Positions 17,067 through 26,409 are shown, counted from the stretch's first letter. The stretch is DNA of 34,067 nucleotides from an uncultured Pseudomonadota bacterium (GCA_902785935.1 CADAAN010000009.1:1-34067), one strand, 5' to 3'. A program made the numbers and translations. The notes: generated by a model from the sequence alone, not told the origin.

Positions 17067-18651
17067 TCAAATTAATTTAACACTTGCTTTAGCGGCGACG
17101 GCTTTTATTGCTTCTTGTTCGCTTACGTCCGATATGGATGAAACAATCAATCGTGAGATTGACAACGCGACCGAAATGCGTCATGAAGCAAAAATGCCGA
17201 CAGAAGTTGCTAAAACGGATGTCATCCGCGTCAATGATGATATTTGGCTCGGTGATACGAGTGAGGTTGAATACGAAGGTGATCCCGTTCCGTCTTATTT
17301 AGAAACGGCAGACGGCATCACATTGATTTCAAACCGTCCGATTACACTTTACGAAATCGGTTCAATGATTCATAAAATCACCTCAATCGATGTCAGATAC
17401 GAGCAGGAACTTGACGGACAGGTTCAGCAACTGGCCGACGCCAATAAGCCCTCAATGGAAGATATCGGCGCACAGTGGACAGATTCAAACAAAATGATTG
17501 TTTCGTACAAAGGTCCTTTGAGCGGCCTTTTGGATGAGGTTTGCAATCGTTTCGGTATTTGGTGGAAATATGAGAAAAAACAGATTTATTTCTACAAATA
17601 CATCACTAAATCATTTACGCTTTATTCGTTACCGACAAAACCGTCATTATCCGTTGATGTCGGCGGCTCGTCGACAGACGGCAGTGCCGGTTCTTCATCT
17701 GTTTCGCTTTCAAATTCTGTTTCGATTGATTTGTGGGCAACGGTTGAAACAGCCATTCGTTCAATGATTTCAAACGGCGCACAGCTTACGACGGATCAAT
17801 CAAGTGGTGTATTGACCTTAACCGGCACACCGACAGATATCAAAAAAGTGGCTAAGTACATCAATGAACAAAATACTCGTTTGTCACGTCAAGTCGCTAT
17901 TAGTGTCAAAGTATTACAAGTTTCGATTTCAGATTCTGACAAATACGGCCTTAACTTAGGTGCAGTCTTTGGAGGCAATGACCACATTACAAGCTTGGGT
18001 ATTACGGGTGCATCAGGTCAAGCTGACGTTGCAAGCGGTTTGTCGATGGCTATTGTCTCAGGTAAATGGACGATCAACAGTGCTATTCAGGCTTTGTCGG
18101 AACAAGGCAAAACAGCTTTGGTCACTTCCGGTACGGTCACAACGCTTAACAATAAACCCGCACCTATTCAGGTTGTTAAAACACAAAACTATATTTCTGA
18201 AATCACGAAGACAAACTCCGGTTCAGACGGCAGTTATTATGACTTATCAACCGATACGGAAGAGATTGAAACAGGCTTTACGCTTGATGTCTTGCCTCGT
18301 ATTTTGGAACATGGTCGTTTGATGCTTATGTTCAATCTGACTTTATCTGATTTGATTGAACTTCAAAAAGTTAACTTAACCAATGATCCGGAAGGTGGCG
18401 AATTTATTCAAAACCCGGTCATCGAAACGCGTGGCTTCACGCAAGAAGTTGCAATGAAATCAGGCGATACACTTGTGTTGAGCGGTTATGAGCGCGTTGA
18501 GGATACAACACAAAAATCGGGTATCGGTTCTGCTGAAAATTCATTGCTCGGCGGTGCCGTATCGGCAACGGGTACACGCAGTGTATTGGTTATTATGTTA
18601 ACCCCGATTGTACTTGATTCGCCTTTGGCTCCGGAATCACGGATGAACTAA
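17053..18651 (+). CDS. pilN: PilN-family type IVb pilus secretin lipoprotein
   Basis: The start is the ATG at 17053, six bases after GGAGG; earlier in-frame starts overlap that site. The product is about 532 residues with a lipoprotein signal (LALAATAFIASC). A secretin N0/STN-like region follows (NRPITLYEIGSMIHKITSID), then an N1-type domain with a Ser/Gly-rich insert (about residues 210-230), and the C-terminal secretin beta-barrel domain (GFTLDVLPRILEHGRLML ... ETRGFTQEVAMKSGDTLVLS). It forms the outer-membrane ring through which the pilus leaves the cell. The length and lipoprotein status match PilN/BfpB-type secretins. The 14-bp overlap with the PilL-like gene points to translational coupling. 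Confidence 0.9.
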   Translation: MRLTNQINLTLALAATAFIASCSLTSDMDETINREIDNATEMRHEAKMPTEVAKTDVIRVNDDIWLGDTSEVEYEGDPVPSYLETADGITLISNRPITLYEIGSMIHKITSIDVRYEQELDGQVQQLADANKPSMEDIGAQWTDSNKMIVSYKGPLSGLLDEVCNRFGIWWKYEKKQIYFYKYITKSFTLYSLPTKPSLSVDVGGSSTDGSAGSSSVSLSNSVSIDLWATVETAIRSMISNGAQLTTDQSSGVLTLTGTPTDIKKVAKYINEQNTRLSRQVAISVKVLQVSISDSDKYGLNLGAVFGGNDHITSLGITGASGQADVASGLSMAIVSGKWTINSAIQALSEQGKTALVTSGTVTTLNNKPAPIQVVKTQNYISEITKTNSGSDGSYYDLSTDTEEIETGFTLDVLPRILEHGRLMLMFNLTLSDLIELQKVNLTNDPEGGEFIQNPVIETRGFTQEVAMKSGDTLVLSGYERVEDTTQKSGIGSAENSLLGGAVSATGTRSVLVIMLTPIVLDSPLAPESRMN

Positions 18652-18666
18652 AAAAGGATAAAAAAA

Positions 18667-19950
18667 GTGTTAGAAGACGCTAATTTAGATGCAAACAAAT
18701 TAAATACCGGTGCTTATGATACCGGTAGGACTTGGGGTACCAATTTTAAGTTAAATGGTACAACTTATGCCACATCGCTTTTTTGGCAACCTTTGCGTAA
18801 TACGGATGATCCTTATACCGAAATTAGCGAAGCTTCCGAAAATGTTTTGGAAGGCGCAGACCTCTTCTGTGTCAAAAAGGGTAAATCACCTCAATTCGGC
18901 CTTGCTGTTTCTTCACAAGGCTATGACACAAAGATGTCCGTTGCGGCCGTCAGTGTTGTTAATGCGCTTTCTGACACTTCATCATTTTTAGCTGTTTTTA
19001 AGGTTGATAACGGCTGGTGGTACGTTTGCGTCAGAAATGATGTTATCCTTTCCGATGGCGATATGCTTTTCTACAATGAGGAAGAAGCAAAAGAACAATT
19101 CAGGTCAATGCTGGTTGTGCCTGATTGGGGACACAAGATTGCGCCGGCGGATTGGCAAATTGAAGACACAAGAGAAGTTGACCTTTGGCCGCTTATTAAA
19201 AGCGTAGGGAAAGAAAAGCTGCAAAAAGTACATGCTATACGCGGTACAAAACTTTTGATACTTTTAGCGGCGGCCGTTGTTGTTGTCTTATGGCTTCTTT
19301 CAACATTATCTTCCGTTGTTTTTAAGGCAAAACCGCCAAAACCGATTGTTGCCCCTGTATCAATCAAAAAAGTAGATAAAGAAGCACCTCCGCCGGAACC
19401 TAAACCGTGGGAAGCATTGCCAGATCCGGTTGAACTTTTAGGATATTGCTTTAAGGCTATTCAAGATGTCGTAACCATTCCGACACCGGGTTGGCACATC
19501 GGCGGTATTACCTGTTCGGCAGAAGGGCTGGTGACCTCATGGGGCATGGAAATCGGCCGATTGACTTGGATTGATAAGGCGTTAGAAAATTCCGGTGTGA
19601 CTTTCTCAAACAGATCTATTTCACCAAGCGGTCGTGAAGTGATGGCATCCGTGCCTATTCCGAAGATAAACACTTTAAATTCACCGCCGAAATACAATGG
19701 CGTTGACTTAGTCAACACAATCAATGACTTGTTCCAAGGTCTTCAGCTTTCAATTTCGATGAGCTCGCAAACTTGGACATCACCACAAAACAATGTCTAC
19801 AAATCTGTTCGGTTTTCTCTTTCATCAAAGTATGACCCGAAACAGTGGGTTGACATCTTTAAAAGATTTTCAGGTTTGACAATCAGTGGTGTAAAATATG
19901 AAGTAAACAGTAACACTTGGTATTACGAAGGAGCAATCTATGTATTATAA
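18667..19950 (+). CDS. pilO: PilO-family pilus accessory protein
   Basis: The 427-residue product begins at a GTG with AAGGA eight bases upstream. Its N-terminal half is cytoplasmic, with a globular fold holding GWWYVCVRNDVILSDGDMLF, typical of the R64-type PilO family. One transmembrane helix lies at about residues 197-220 (KLLILLAAAVVVVLWLLSTL). A Pro-rich linker and a periplasmic domain follow (WHIGGITCSAEGLVTSWGME ... FKRFSGLTISGVKYEV). PilO of this type is an inner-membrane platform component that links the ATPase side to the secretin. It is not the same protein as PilO of type IVa pili. The length is normal and the 3' end overlaps pilP by 11 bases. Confidence 0.8.
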   Translation: MLEDANLDANKLNTGAYDTGRTWGTNFKLNGTTYATSLFWQPLRNTDDPYTEISEASENVLEGADLFCVKKGKSPQFGLAVSSQGYDTKMSVAAVSVVNALSDTSSFLAVFKVDNGWWYVCVRNDVILSDGDMLFYNEEEAKEQFRSMLVVPDWGHKIAPADWQIEDTREVDLWPLIKSVGKEKLQKVHAIRGTKLLILLAAAVVVVLWLLSTLSSVVFKAKPPKPIVAPVSIKKVDKEAPPPEPKPWEALPDPVELLGYCFKAIQDVVTIPTPGWHIGGITCSAEGLVTSWGMEIGRLTWIDKALENSGVTFSNRSISPSGREVMASVPIPKINTLNSPPKYNGVDLVNTINDLFQGLQLSISMSSQTWTSPQNNVYKSVRFSLSSKYDPKQWVDIFKRFSGLTISGVKYEVNSNTWYYEGAIYVL

Positions 19951-21559
19951 ACTCTTAAACAAAACAATTTTAACGGCTGCCATGATCACCATGATGGGAG
20001 CAACCGCCAGTTCAGTTTGCGCACAGGAAATCATTTTTGAGGATGCAAATACGGATATTTCTTTACCCGCACCTGAAAACAAAATTCCGCCGGTAGTAGA
20101 AGAAAATGACATTATTCCTCTTGAAAATCAGGGTTTGATTTCACCTGAGCCGGTTAAACCTTTACCGCAAAAAGCCCCTGTTATGAATCCGCCGGAGGTT
20201 GTGCCTCCCGCACAAAACAATCCTGCTGTCCCCGGCGATATCATCATCAATGATGATTTTTCACTCAATGATGATACGATTCAAGCTCCGGCACAAGAAA
20301 ATGCAAATCCCGTTATTCTGCCGCAAAATACAAATGCAAATTTACCCAACAAACAGGCAGAACAACCTTTGCCGGCACCTCAGGTTAATAATACTTTGCC
20401 CCAACCAATGGCAGAACAAGCGGCTCCGCAAGTACAACAACCTCAACCGGCACGGCCAAATCCTGCCGAGCGTGCAAACAAAAGACCGCAAGGAGCTAAA
20501 AATGTACCGGCTCAAAATAATATTAAAGCCGCGCCTTCTAAAGATCATCAAGCTCCGTTAGAGCCTAAATTCGGTGATTCCGTATTGGAAAAAGCAAATA
20601 ATGAACTTTTTAGTCAAATGTCTGATATTGAAAAACAGACAACTTTGCTTACCTTAGAGCTTAAGCGTGAAAAAATCTTAAACGAAGTCGAAGCGGCTAA
20701 AGCTGTCCGAGTTCGTGCCGAAGAAGAAAAGAAAGCTATGGAAGAAGCAAAGAAAAGACAAGAAGAAGAGTGGAAAAAAGAGCAAGAAGCTAAAGTTATC
20801 AGAGAGCAAATTGCCTTAAAGCAAAAAGAGATTGAGCTTGAAAAAGTCAGACAGCGTAAAGCATTAACGGCTTATATGAACTCTATGCTTGAGCAAAAAC
20901 AAATGTGGATTGAAGAAAACGGCAAGCTATATGATGAGATTGAGCGTTTGCGTCAAGCCAATAAGGAAATCCGCGCATCATATAAAAGTGATATGGATAA
21001 ACTCTCTGAGCAGACATCTCAATTAAAAACGGATGCAGAAACAGCTAAAAGCAACCACGATCGCATCGTTGCAAGCCTCACAGCTCAGAATGCACAGCTC
21101 AAAAAACGTATTGAAGCCGATGCAGAAGCCGCTCGCCGCGGAAATCAAAATCCTTTTGCTGCAGGAAGTGGTGAAAATGGTGAAGGTTTGTCTACTTCTG
21201 CCGATTCATTTATCAAACCGATTAACATCGCTAAAGAATATGCCATTATGGAAATTACAGGTAAAGGCGATGAATTGTTCGTTAAATTGATCAATAAAGC
21301 CGGTGATTCGTTTGTGGCAAAAGTCGGTACTGTTTTGCAAACCGGACATATGATTGAGGCCATCACGCCGAACTATGTTCAATTTGATAAAGGCGGCTTA
21401 AAAGATTTCTTATATACTTCTGCCTCTGCGCTGGAAGCTGAACCAAACAATGAGGGAGAACTGGCCGGATCTTTGAGGCAAGAGTCTGAAAGACAAGGTG
21501 TTCCTTTGATTGGTGAACAAAAAATACCTTCAATGGCTGATTCAATGTTTGTAAAATAA
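19940..21559 (+). CDS. pilP: PilP-like pilus assembly protein, long form
   Basis: The 539-residue product starts with a signal peptide (LTAAMITMMGATASSVCA). About 190 residues rich in Pro, Gln, Asn and Ala follow, then a long coiled coil at about residues 220-390 (EEEKKAMEEAKKRQEEEWKK). The C-terminal 100 residues (AIMEITGKGDELFVKLINKA, TVLQTGHMIEAITPNYVQF) match the small beta domain of PilP/GspC proteins, which contacts the secretin. R64 PilP is much shorter (about 150 residues), so this protein carries a large periplasm-spanning extension. AAGGAG precedes the ATG. It sits between pilO and pilQ as in R64. The C-terminal domain call is fairly firm; the role of the coiled coil is unknown. Confidence 0.75.
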   Translation: MYYKLLNKTILTAAMITMMGATASSVCAQEIIFEDANTDISLPAPENKIPPVVEENDIIPLENQGLISPEPVKPLPQKAPVMNPPEVVPPAQNNPAVPGDIIINDDFSLNDDTIQAPAQENANPVILPQNTNANLPNKQAEQPLPAPQVNNTLPQPMAEQAAPQVQQPQPARPNPAERANKRPQGAKNVPAQNNIKAAPSKDHQAPLEPKFGDSVLEKANNELFSQMSDIEKQTTLLTLELKREKILNEVEAAKAVRVRAEEEKKAMEEAKKRQEEEWKKEQEAKVIREQIALKQKEIELEKVRQRKALTAYMNSMLEQKQMWIEENGKLYDEIERLRQANKEIRASYKSDMDKLSEQTSQLKTDAETAKSNHDRIVASLTAQNAQLKKRIEADAEAARRGNQNPFAAGSGENGEGLSTSADSFIKPINIAKEYAIMEITGKGDELFVKLINKAGDSFVAKVGTVLQTGHMIEAITPNYVQFDKGGLKDFLYTSASALEAEPNNEGELAGSLRQESERQGVPLIGEQKIPSMADSMFVK

Positions 21560-21572
21560 TTGAGCTGAAAAA

Positions 21573-23225
21573 ATGGCAAGCGAAGAAGAAAAAGAAGAAA
21601 AAATCGAAGAACAAAACGATTCTTATCTTGCAGAAAGTGCAATAGAGCCGGTTAAAAAGGATAATCTGCTCGATATATTGTTTGCCAATGATAATAAACT
21701 GATTACGGCGCGGGGATCGGATTTAAAAATCACGGACGATACGCGCCGAATGGTTGCTCTCTTTTCTGACGGGACTTATTTCGTTTCTGAAGACCATAAA
21801 TTTGACGGCTTGGTTTATAACTTTGAAAAGACCATCAAACGCCGTAAGATCATGATCGGACAACCACAATATGTCAGCCAAAATGAAATAAACGCCATTT
21901 ATGCGTATGCTGAGCGTGGAAGCGGTTTTGCAAAAGCAACCGGCGATGATTTGGAGCGTATGCAGGTCCAAATTGATTTCATCAACATCGTTTCGCGTGC
22001 TGCAATGCAAAAAGTTTCCGATGTGCACATCATTGTCGCCGATGCTACAACGATTGTGTTTCGCATCAACGGCATGATGGTTCGACAGATGGAATACAAT
22101 AAAGAATGGGGCGAAGCTTTTGTTCGTGCCGCTTTTGCATCGGCGGATATTTCAGATGCTAACTATGCTCAAAATGAATTTCAAGGCGCACAAAAATTAG
22201 GTGAAACACCACTTCGCGGATCAGAAGGCAAATTGATGTTGCCGCATAACGTATTGGCTATTCGTTTGCAATTCAATCCGATTGCTTTCGGCTCACAATA
22301 CCTTGTCATGCGTCTTTTGTACGCCGATGACAACCCGAACGGCAGTTCTGATTTAAGAGCACTCGGTTTCGGTGATCGTGAAGAACAATTATTTTATCGC
22401 TTGCGTGCCGTACCTGTCGGCTTAAATATTATTGCAGGTCCGACGGGTTCGGGAAAATCAACAACACTACAACGCAATATGATTAAATTATTGCAAGAAA
22501 AGCATTATGAAATTAACTTAATTACAGTGGAAGACCCGCCAGAGTATCCTATTCCGGGTGCTCGTCAAATGCCTGTGACAAACGCCAACGATGAAGAAAC
22601 AAAAGAGGCCGAATTTACAAAAGCATTAAACGCGGCACTGCGTTCCGACCCTGATGTTATGATGGTCGGTGAGGTACGTTCGCTTTCAGCAGCTGAATTG
22701 ACGTTTAAGGGTGCTTTGTCTGGTCACGGCGTTTGGACAACTTTGCACGCAAACTCGGCACCTGCTATTGTCACACGTTTGCGCGACATGGGTGTTCAGC
22801 CGTATTTGCTGGGTGATCCTGAATTGATTAAGGGTTTGATTTCTCAACGTCTTTTCCGTAAACTTTGCCCACACTGCAGACAATCCGTTAAAAAGCGGAT
22901 GAATGATCCGTCATTCGGCCGCTTAAAAACCGCCTTGGGCGAATATGGCATTGAAAACACATTTGTTCGTGGTGAAGGTTGCAAATATTGCAGAGGTCAA
23001 GGCTTTTCCGGCCGTATGAGTGTGCCTGAAATTATTTTGCCGGACGCTATGTTTTTGCAACTAATGATTAACGGCGACACAAAACGCGCCATTGACTATT
23101 GGATAAGTGAGCTTGACGGCAGAACATTGCGTGATGCGGCAATTGAGAGAATGCTTAAAGGCTATATTGATTTGGATGAGCTTGAGCGCTGGTGCGGCTT
23201 ACTTGATCAGCGCCCGATTTACTAG
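21573..23225 (+). CDS. pilQ: PilQ, GspE-family pilus assembly ATPase
   Basis: The 550-residue product is a type II secretion/type IV pilus hexameric ATPase that works at the cytoplasmic base of the pilus. Walker A is GPTGSGKS at residues 289-296. The Asp box (TVEDPPEYPIPG), Walker B-type segment (SDPDVMMVGEVRSLSAAE) and His box (TLHANSAPAIVTRLRD) follow in the usual order. A zinc-binding CPHC ... CKYC pair lies in the C-terminal part. These are all hallmarks of GspE/PilB/PilQ ATPases. The N-terminal 60 residues are acidic and non-conserved. It starts 13 bp after pilP with a weak ribosome-binding site and is followed by pilR after 11 bp. Confidence 0.93.
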   Translation: MASEEEKEEKIEEQNDSYLAESAIEPVKKDNLLDILFANDNKLITARGSDLKITDDTRRMVALFSDGTYFVSEDHKFDGLVYNFEKTIKRRKIMIGQPQYVSQNEINAIYAYAERGSGFAKATGDDLERMQVQIDFINIVSRAAMQKVSDVHIIVADATTIVFRINGMMVRQMEYNKEWGEAFVRAAFASADISDANYAQNEFQGAQKLGETPLRGSEGKLMLPHNVLAIRLQFNPIAFGSQYLVMRLLYADDNPNGSSDLRALGFGDREEQLFYRLRAVPVGLNIIAGPTGSGKSTTLQRNMIKLLQEKHYEINLITVEDPPEYPIPGARQMPVTNANDEETKEAEFTKALNAALRSDPDVMMVGEVRSLSAAELTFKGALSGHGVWTTLHANSAPAIVTRLRDMGVQPYLLGDPELIKGLISQRLFRKLCPHCRQSVKKRMNDPSFGRLKTALGEYGIENTFVRGEGCKYCRGQGFSGRMSVPEIILPDAMFLQLMINGDTKRAIDYWISELDGRTLRDAAIERMLKGYIDLDELERWCGLLDQRPIY

Positions 23226-23236
23226 GATAATAAAAG

Positions 23237-24358
23237 ATGGCAGAAGATAAAGATCAACACAGAAAACGTTTTGAAAAGGCCATGCGTTCGCTTGGTTCAA
23301 TTGAAACATATTACGCTAAAATTATTTGCAATATGTCCAACTCCGGCCGTTTAAAAATTTACCGTAAATTAGCATCGTTGTTGCGCAACCGATTTTCATT
23401 AATGGATGCGCTTGATATGCTTCATGACGGTCTAACAAACGGTGGCAAAAATAACAGCGAGCCGATGGCTATTGCCATGGCAAGCTGGGGTCATGCTCTT
23501 CAAAACGGTGTGCCGTTTTCAGATGCCCTGAAGGGCTGGGCGCCCGACCGTGAACGCTTAATGCTTTCGGTAGGTGATGTTTCAAACCTTGAAAGCGCTT
23601 TAATGAACCTCATTAAAGTGTCCGAAGGCTCTACAAAGATGATCAGGCCGATTGTCAGTGCCATCGCCTATCCGTCCTTTTTGTTTATGATGTCTGTGGT
23701 GATTATTTGGGCAATCGGTGTTTATATGGTGCCGCCGATGTTAGAGGCCGTGCCGGGTTTACACTGGACCGGAACAGGTAAAACGCTTGTTGATTTGTCC
23801 GCATGGGTGCAGGAAAACTGGCTTTTTGCTTTTGCCGTCTTTCCTGTCGTGGCTTTAATTGTCTATTCGACCATCAGTGTTTGGACAGGCTCTATCCGAG
23901 CAAAATTTGACAACATTCCACCTTGGTCACTTTATAAAATCTTCGTCGGCATCACTTGGCTTTTGGCGCTTTCCGCGCTTGTCAAAGGCGGTGTGCCTGT
24001 ATCTGTTGCTCTTTCAAGCTTAAAACGAGATGCAAGCCGCTATTTGATTGAAAAAATCGACGCAACGCTGGAATATGTCAAAAACGGTGACAACTTAGGT
24101 CAAGCCTTAAATAAAACCGGTTTTCAGTTTCCGGATAAAGAGATTATTGCCGACTTAAAGATTTATGCCGAATTGGATAACTTTGAAGAGGCGCTTGAAA
24201 ATTTGGCCAACAACTGGCTTGAAGAATCGGTTTATATGATTGAGCAGAAGGCCGAAATTTTGAACATGGTCGCGATTTTGACCGTTGCCGCGATTATCGC
24301 ATGGGCTGTGTTCGGCGTGTTCGATATGCAAGACCAAATTACATCGGCAATGGGCTAA
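23237..24358 (+). CDS. pilR: PilR, GspF-family pilus platform protein
   Basis: The 373-residue product is the polytopic inner-membrane platform protein of the pilus machine (GspF/PilC family). It begins with a cytoplasmic helical domain (KLASLLRNRFSLMDALDMLH, GVPFSDALKGW). Two membrane segments follow at about residues 140-165 (AYPSFLFMMSVVIIWAIGVY) and 190-215 (FAFAVFPVVALIVYSTISVW). A second copy of the helical domain comes next (LLALSALVKGGVPVSVALSS), with a final membrane helix near the C-terminus (MVAILTVAAIIAWAVFGVFD). This two-repeat plan and length are standard. It sits between the ATPase and the PilS-like gene, as in R64. Confidence 0.9.
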   Translation: MAEDKDQHRKRFEKAMRSLGSIETYYAKIICNMSNSGRLKIYRKLASLLRNRFSLMDALDMLHDGLTNGGKNNSEPMAIAMASWGHALQNGVPFSDALKGWAPDRERLMLSVGDVSNLESALMNLIKVSEGSTKMIRPIVSAIAYPSFLFMMSVVIIWAIGVYMVPPMLEAVPGLHWTGTGKTLVDLSAWVQENWLFAFAVFPVVALIVYSTISVWTGSIRAKFDNIPPWSLYKIFVGITWLLALSALVKGGVPVSVALSSLKRDASRYLIEKIDATLEYVKNGDNLGQALNKTGFQFPDKEIIADLKIYAELDNFEEALENLANNWLEESVYMIEQKAEILNMVAILTVAAIIAWAVFGVFDMQDQITSAMG

Positions 24359-24361
24359 AAA

Positions 24362-24928
24362 ATGGCAAAAAACGGCTTTTCAGATATCAAAAATATGTTG
24401 CGCCGCAATAAAACGGCGGCGCTTGCGTCGGGCTTAATCGTTGTTTTAGCCATTGTATTTTTGATTTTTTGGGGCTTGTCGTCCTCTTCAAAAACAAACA
24501 CCATTGCGCAAGAGGCGCTTGAAATTAATCAATCCGTCAGAAAAGCCTTTGGTGCGCGTGCCGATTACCGCGGACTTGACAGCTTAAATGCAATAAAACA
24601 AGGCATTATTTCCCCTGCCCTTATTCGCGGCGATAAAATATACAGCCGCCTTCAAAGCGAGATTTTTATCGGCCGAGATGAAGACGGCGCGATTTTACGC
24701 CCCGGTGACTATTATTTTAAGGTCACTTACAAAACCCTTGACAGACGCAAGTGTTTAGCGCTTTTAGAAGGTGATTTCGGCATTGATTCGGGACTGACAT
24801 CCGTTGAGGTCAAAAATGATGCGTATATTGCATTTACATACGGCGGCGAAAATACACTGCCGATAAACACTGAAGCGGCTTCAAAAGCCTGTAAAACAAA
24901 AAATATGATCATTTTAACTTTTGAATAA
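24362..24928 (+). CDS. pilS: PilS-like pilin-fold protein without prepilin site
   Basis: The 188-residue product occupies the pilS position, three bases after pilR. A single hydrophobic helix lies at about residues 19-37 (AALASGLIVVLAIVFLIFWG). The globular part contains RADYRGLDSLNAIKQGIISP, a pattern typical of PilS/bundlin-type type IVb pilins, and two cysteines (RRKCLALL and SKACKTKN) placed like the pilin disulphide. The N-terminus (MAKNGFSDIKNMLRRNKTAA) does not place a Gly directly before the helix and has no Glu at +5. Prepilin peptidase processing is therefore doubtful. It may be an uncleaved minor pilin or an assembly factor. It is the last gene of the operon and is followed at once by a terminator. 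Confidence 0.7.
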   Translation: MAKNGFSDIKNMLRRNKTAALASGLIVVLAIVFLIFWGLSSSSKTNTIAQEALEINQSVRKAFGARADYRGLDSLNAIKQGIISPALIRGDKIYSRLQSEIFIGRDEDGAILRPGDYYFKVTYKTLDRRKCLALLEGDFGIDSGLTSVEVKNDAYIAFTYGGENTLPINTEAASKACKTKNMIILTFE

Positions 24929-24930
24929 AA

Positions 24931-24956
24931 AAGGAGGCTTATGCCTCCTTTTTTAC
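24931..24956. terminator. Bidirectional terminator, pil operon / LRR gene
   Basis: The hairpin AAGGAGGC (24931-24938), TTAT, GCCTCCTT (24943-24950) is followed by a T-run on the plus strand. On the minus strand it is likewise followed by TTTTTTTATTC. It lies between two convergent genes: it starts two bases after the pilS-like stop and its last bases overlap the stop of the LRR gene. Confidence 0.9.
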
Positions 24957-26080
24957 CTGTACCGAACTGAAAAAGTATTTGTCTTGCCGGCAACAAAATT
25001 GGCTTCTTCAATGGTATAGATTCGCCGCACGTCGTAATTGCCTTTTAAAAGGTCGTTAAGGCTTTGATACGTTTTGCCGTTATATTTCAACATATAATTG
25101 CCGTCACTTGCAACCAAAACATCACAATCAGCGCCCGAGCAAATTCCGCGGCTGATTAAAGCCTGCTTTTTGCAATTGCTTAATGTATCAGCGCAAACAT
25201 ACTCAGCTTTTTCTTCAGCGCTTGAAGCCGTATCACCTTTTTTCATATCATCGGCTGAAAGGTAATATGTTTCATTGCCTTCATTATCTTTTAAGATATA
25301 CACTCCGCCATTTGATTCGTATTCTATAACTTTGATATCGTCCAAAGCATTTTGACTACTGGCATAGGATAAAGCGGCTTCGCATTGCTCTTTCATTTCT
25401 GCTGTACAATAAAGGTTTTTAATGCCGGTTGTTTTCCATGCCCAATTTTCTGCGCCGTTTTCCGCAGTAAAAGCGCGTTCAGATATTTCCGTCACACCGG
25501 CAGGAACGACAAAATTCTCTGCTTTAATACCACAAAATGCACTTTCACCGATTTTTGTTAATCCCTCCGAAATATTGACATCCGTGAGAGCGCTGTTTCC
25601 AATACCAAACCTTTTTATCTCCTTGACACTGTTTGGTAAATCAATAGATTTCAAACTGCTCATGGCGTGAAAAGCCACATTTTCAATTTTTTCCAAGCCA
25701 TCGGGTAATGTAACGTCCGTGACTTTACTCATATCTGAAAACGCATGTTTACCAACTGATGTGATACCTTCACCGATTTCAATTTTTGTTATGCTGTTAT
25801 CAATTCCTTCGGCATACCAAGGCGCAGCCTCATTTGTCCCTAAATAAAGCTCATATACAAGCATAGTGGGGGTATTTAAGTAAACATTTCGTTCATAATC
25901 CTTGATTTCAGCCGGTTTTGTTGCATCAATCGGTGTAATTTTCAATGTATATGTCGGATTGTTATCGTCATCAACACCATTTTCGATATAGGAATAAGTA
26001 CAATTTTCACCGCACGAAGGCAATTCAGCTTTTGCATTAAATACCATCACCAAAGCCAACATTAAAACACATTTTTTCAT
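24953..26080 (-). CDS. Secreted BspA-like leucine-rich-repeat protein
   Basis: The 375-residue product has a signal peptide (MKKCVLMLALVMVFNAKA) and several BspA/LRR_5-type repeats at about residues 85-200 (IEIGEGITSVGKHAFSDM, VTLPDGLEKIENVAFHAM, SIDLPNSVKEIKRF). A cysteine-containing region with YILKDNEGNETYYLS follows. The tail RRIYTIEEANFVAGKTNTF, then SVRYR, is almost the same as the end of the LRR protein at 27646-28509. BspA-like repeats usually occur in surface proteins that bind host or bacterial targets. The gene has AGGAGA as ribosome-binding site. Its promoter lies upstream of a structured leader RNA (26109-26327), so expression is probably controlled through that RNA. Ligand and exact location are unknown. 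Confidence 0.85.
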   Translation of the reverse strand: MKKCVLMLALVMVFNAKAELPSCGENCTYSYIENGVDDDNNPTYTLKITPIDATKPAEIKDYERNVYLNTPTMLVYELYLGTNEAAPWYAEGIDNSITKIEIGEGITSVGKHAFSDMSKVTDVTLPDGLEKIENVAFHAMSSLKSIDLPNSVKEIKRFGIGNSALTDVNISEGLTKIGESAFCGIKAENFVVPAGVTEISERAFTAENGAENWAWKTTGIKNLYCTAEMKEQCEAALSYASSQNALDDIKVIEYESNGGVYILKDNEGNETYYLSADDMKKGDTASSAEEKAEYVCADTLSNCKKQALISRGICSGADCDVLVASDGNYMLKYNGKTYQSLNDLLKGNYDVRRIYTIEEANFVAGKTNTFSVRYR

Positions 26081-26108
26081 GATGATTTCTCCTGTTTTTT
26101 ACATTATT

Positions 26109-26134
26109 AAAAAAGTCGCACCTTTAAGAGCGAC
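26109..26134 (-). terminator. Terminator-like hairpin closing leader RNA copy 1
   Basis: On the minus strand GTCGC (26134-26130) pairs with GCGAC (26119-26115) across a 10-nt loop, followed directly by six T residues. It lies between the leader and the LRR gene's ribosome-binding site, the position of a riboswitch or attenuator terminator. Confidence 0.7.
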
Positions 26135-26327
26135 GGGGAGTTCGAAAATCATGTGAAGTGAAATGACTCTGGTGACCTTTAGAATGAAATTCTTGTACAT
26201 CCGTCACCAGCTCCCCAACAATCTCGGGGATAATTGCCATTTAAAAATAAAAATAGCACTGCAAGCAGTGTTATCGGCACTGCACTTCACAAAGAGCTTT
26301 CGACAGCCCCGTACCCTACCGGATACA
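26109..26327 (-). ncRNA. Structured leader RNA, copy 1
   Basis: The transcript runs from about 26327 down to the U-run at 26109, ending 29 bp before the LRR gene start. Its helices match copies 2 and 3 in order. Stem P3 pairs GTGAAGTG (plus-strand 26283-26290) with CACTTCAC (26153-26160). P4 is CAGTG/CACTG with loop CCGATAA. A GATAA/TTATC loop pseudoknot is possible. P7 pairs CTGGTGAC (26203-26210) with GTCACCAG (26169-26176) and carries the invariant ATGTACAAG ... CTAAAGG core. Stem sequences differ from the other copies while pairing is kept. It resembles no riboswitch I recognise. Confidence 0.8.
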
Positions 26328-26333
26328 TTTTTG

Positions 26334-26362
26334 ATTATTTCATAATATAAACCAAAAGTCAA
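26334..26362 (-). promoter_or_regulatory. Promoter of leader RNA copy 1
   Basis: TTGACT (26362-26357) and AATAAT (26339-26334) are separated by exactly 17 bp on the minus strand. The same layout precedes the other two copies. It starts just downstream of the gpsA terminator. Confidence 0.75.
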
Positions 26363-26369
26363 ATACTTT

Positions 26370-26409
26370 TTAAAAAATCCCGAAAATTGCAACAGCAACT
26401 TTCGGGATT
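26370..26409 (-). terminator. gpsA terminator
   Basis: A long inverted repeat (AATCCCGAAA, inner TTGC/GCAA, TTTCGGGATT) ends in ATTTTTTAAAAAG on the minus strand, 26 bp after the gpsA stop. It separates gpsA from the leader RNA promoter. Confidence 0.85.
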
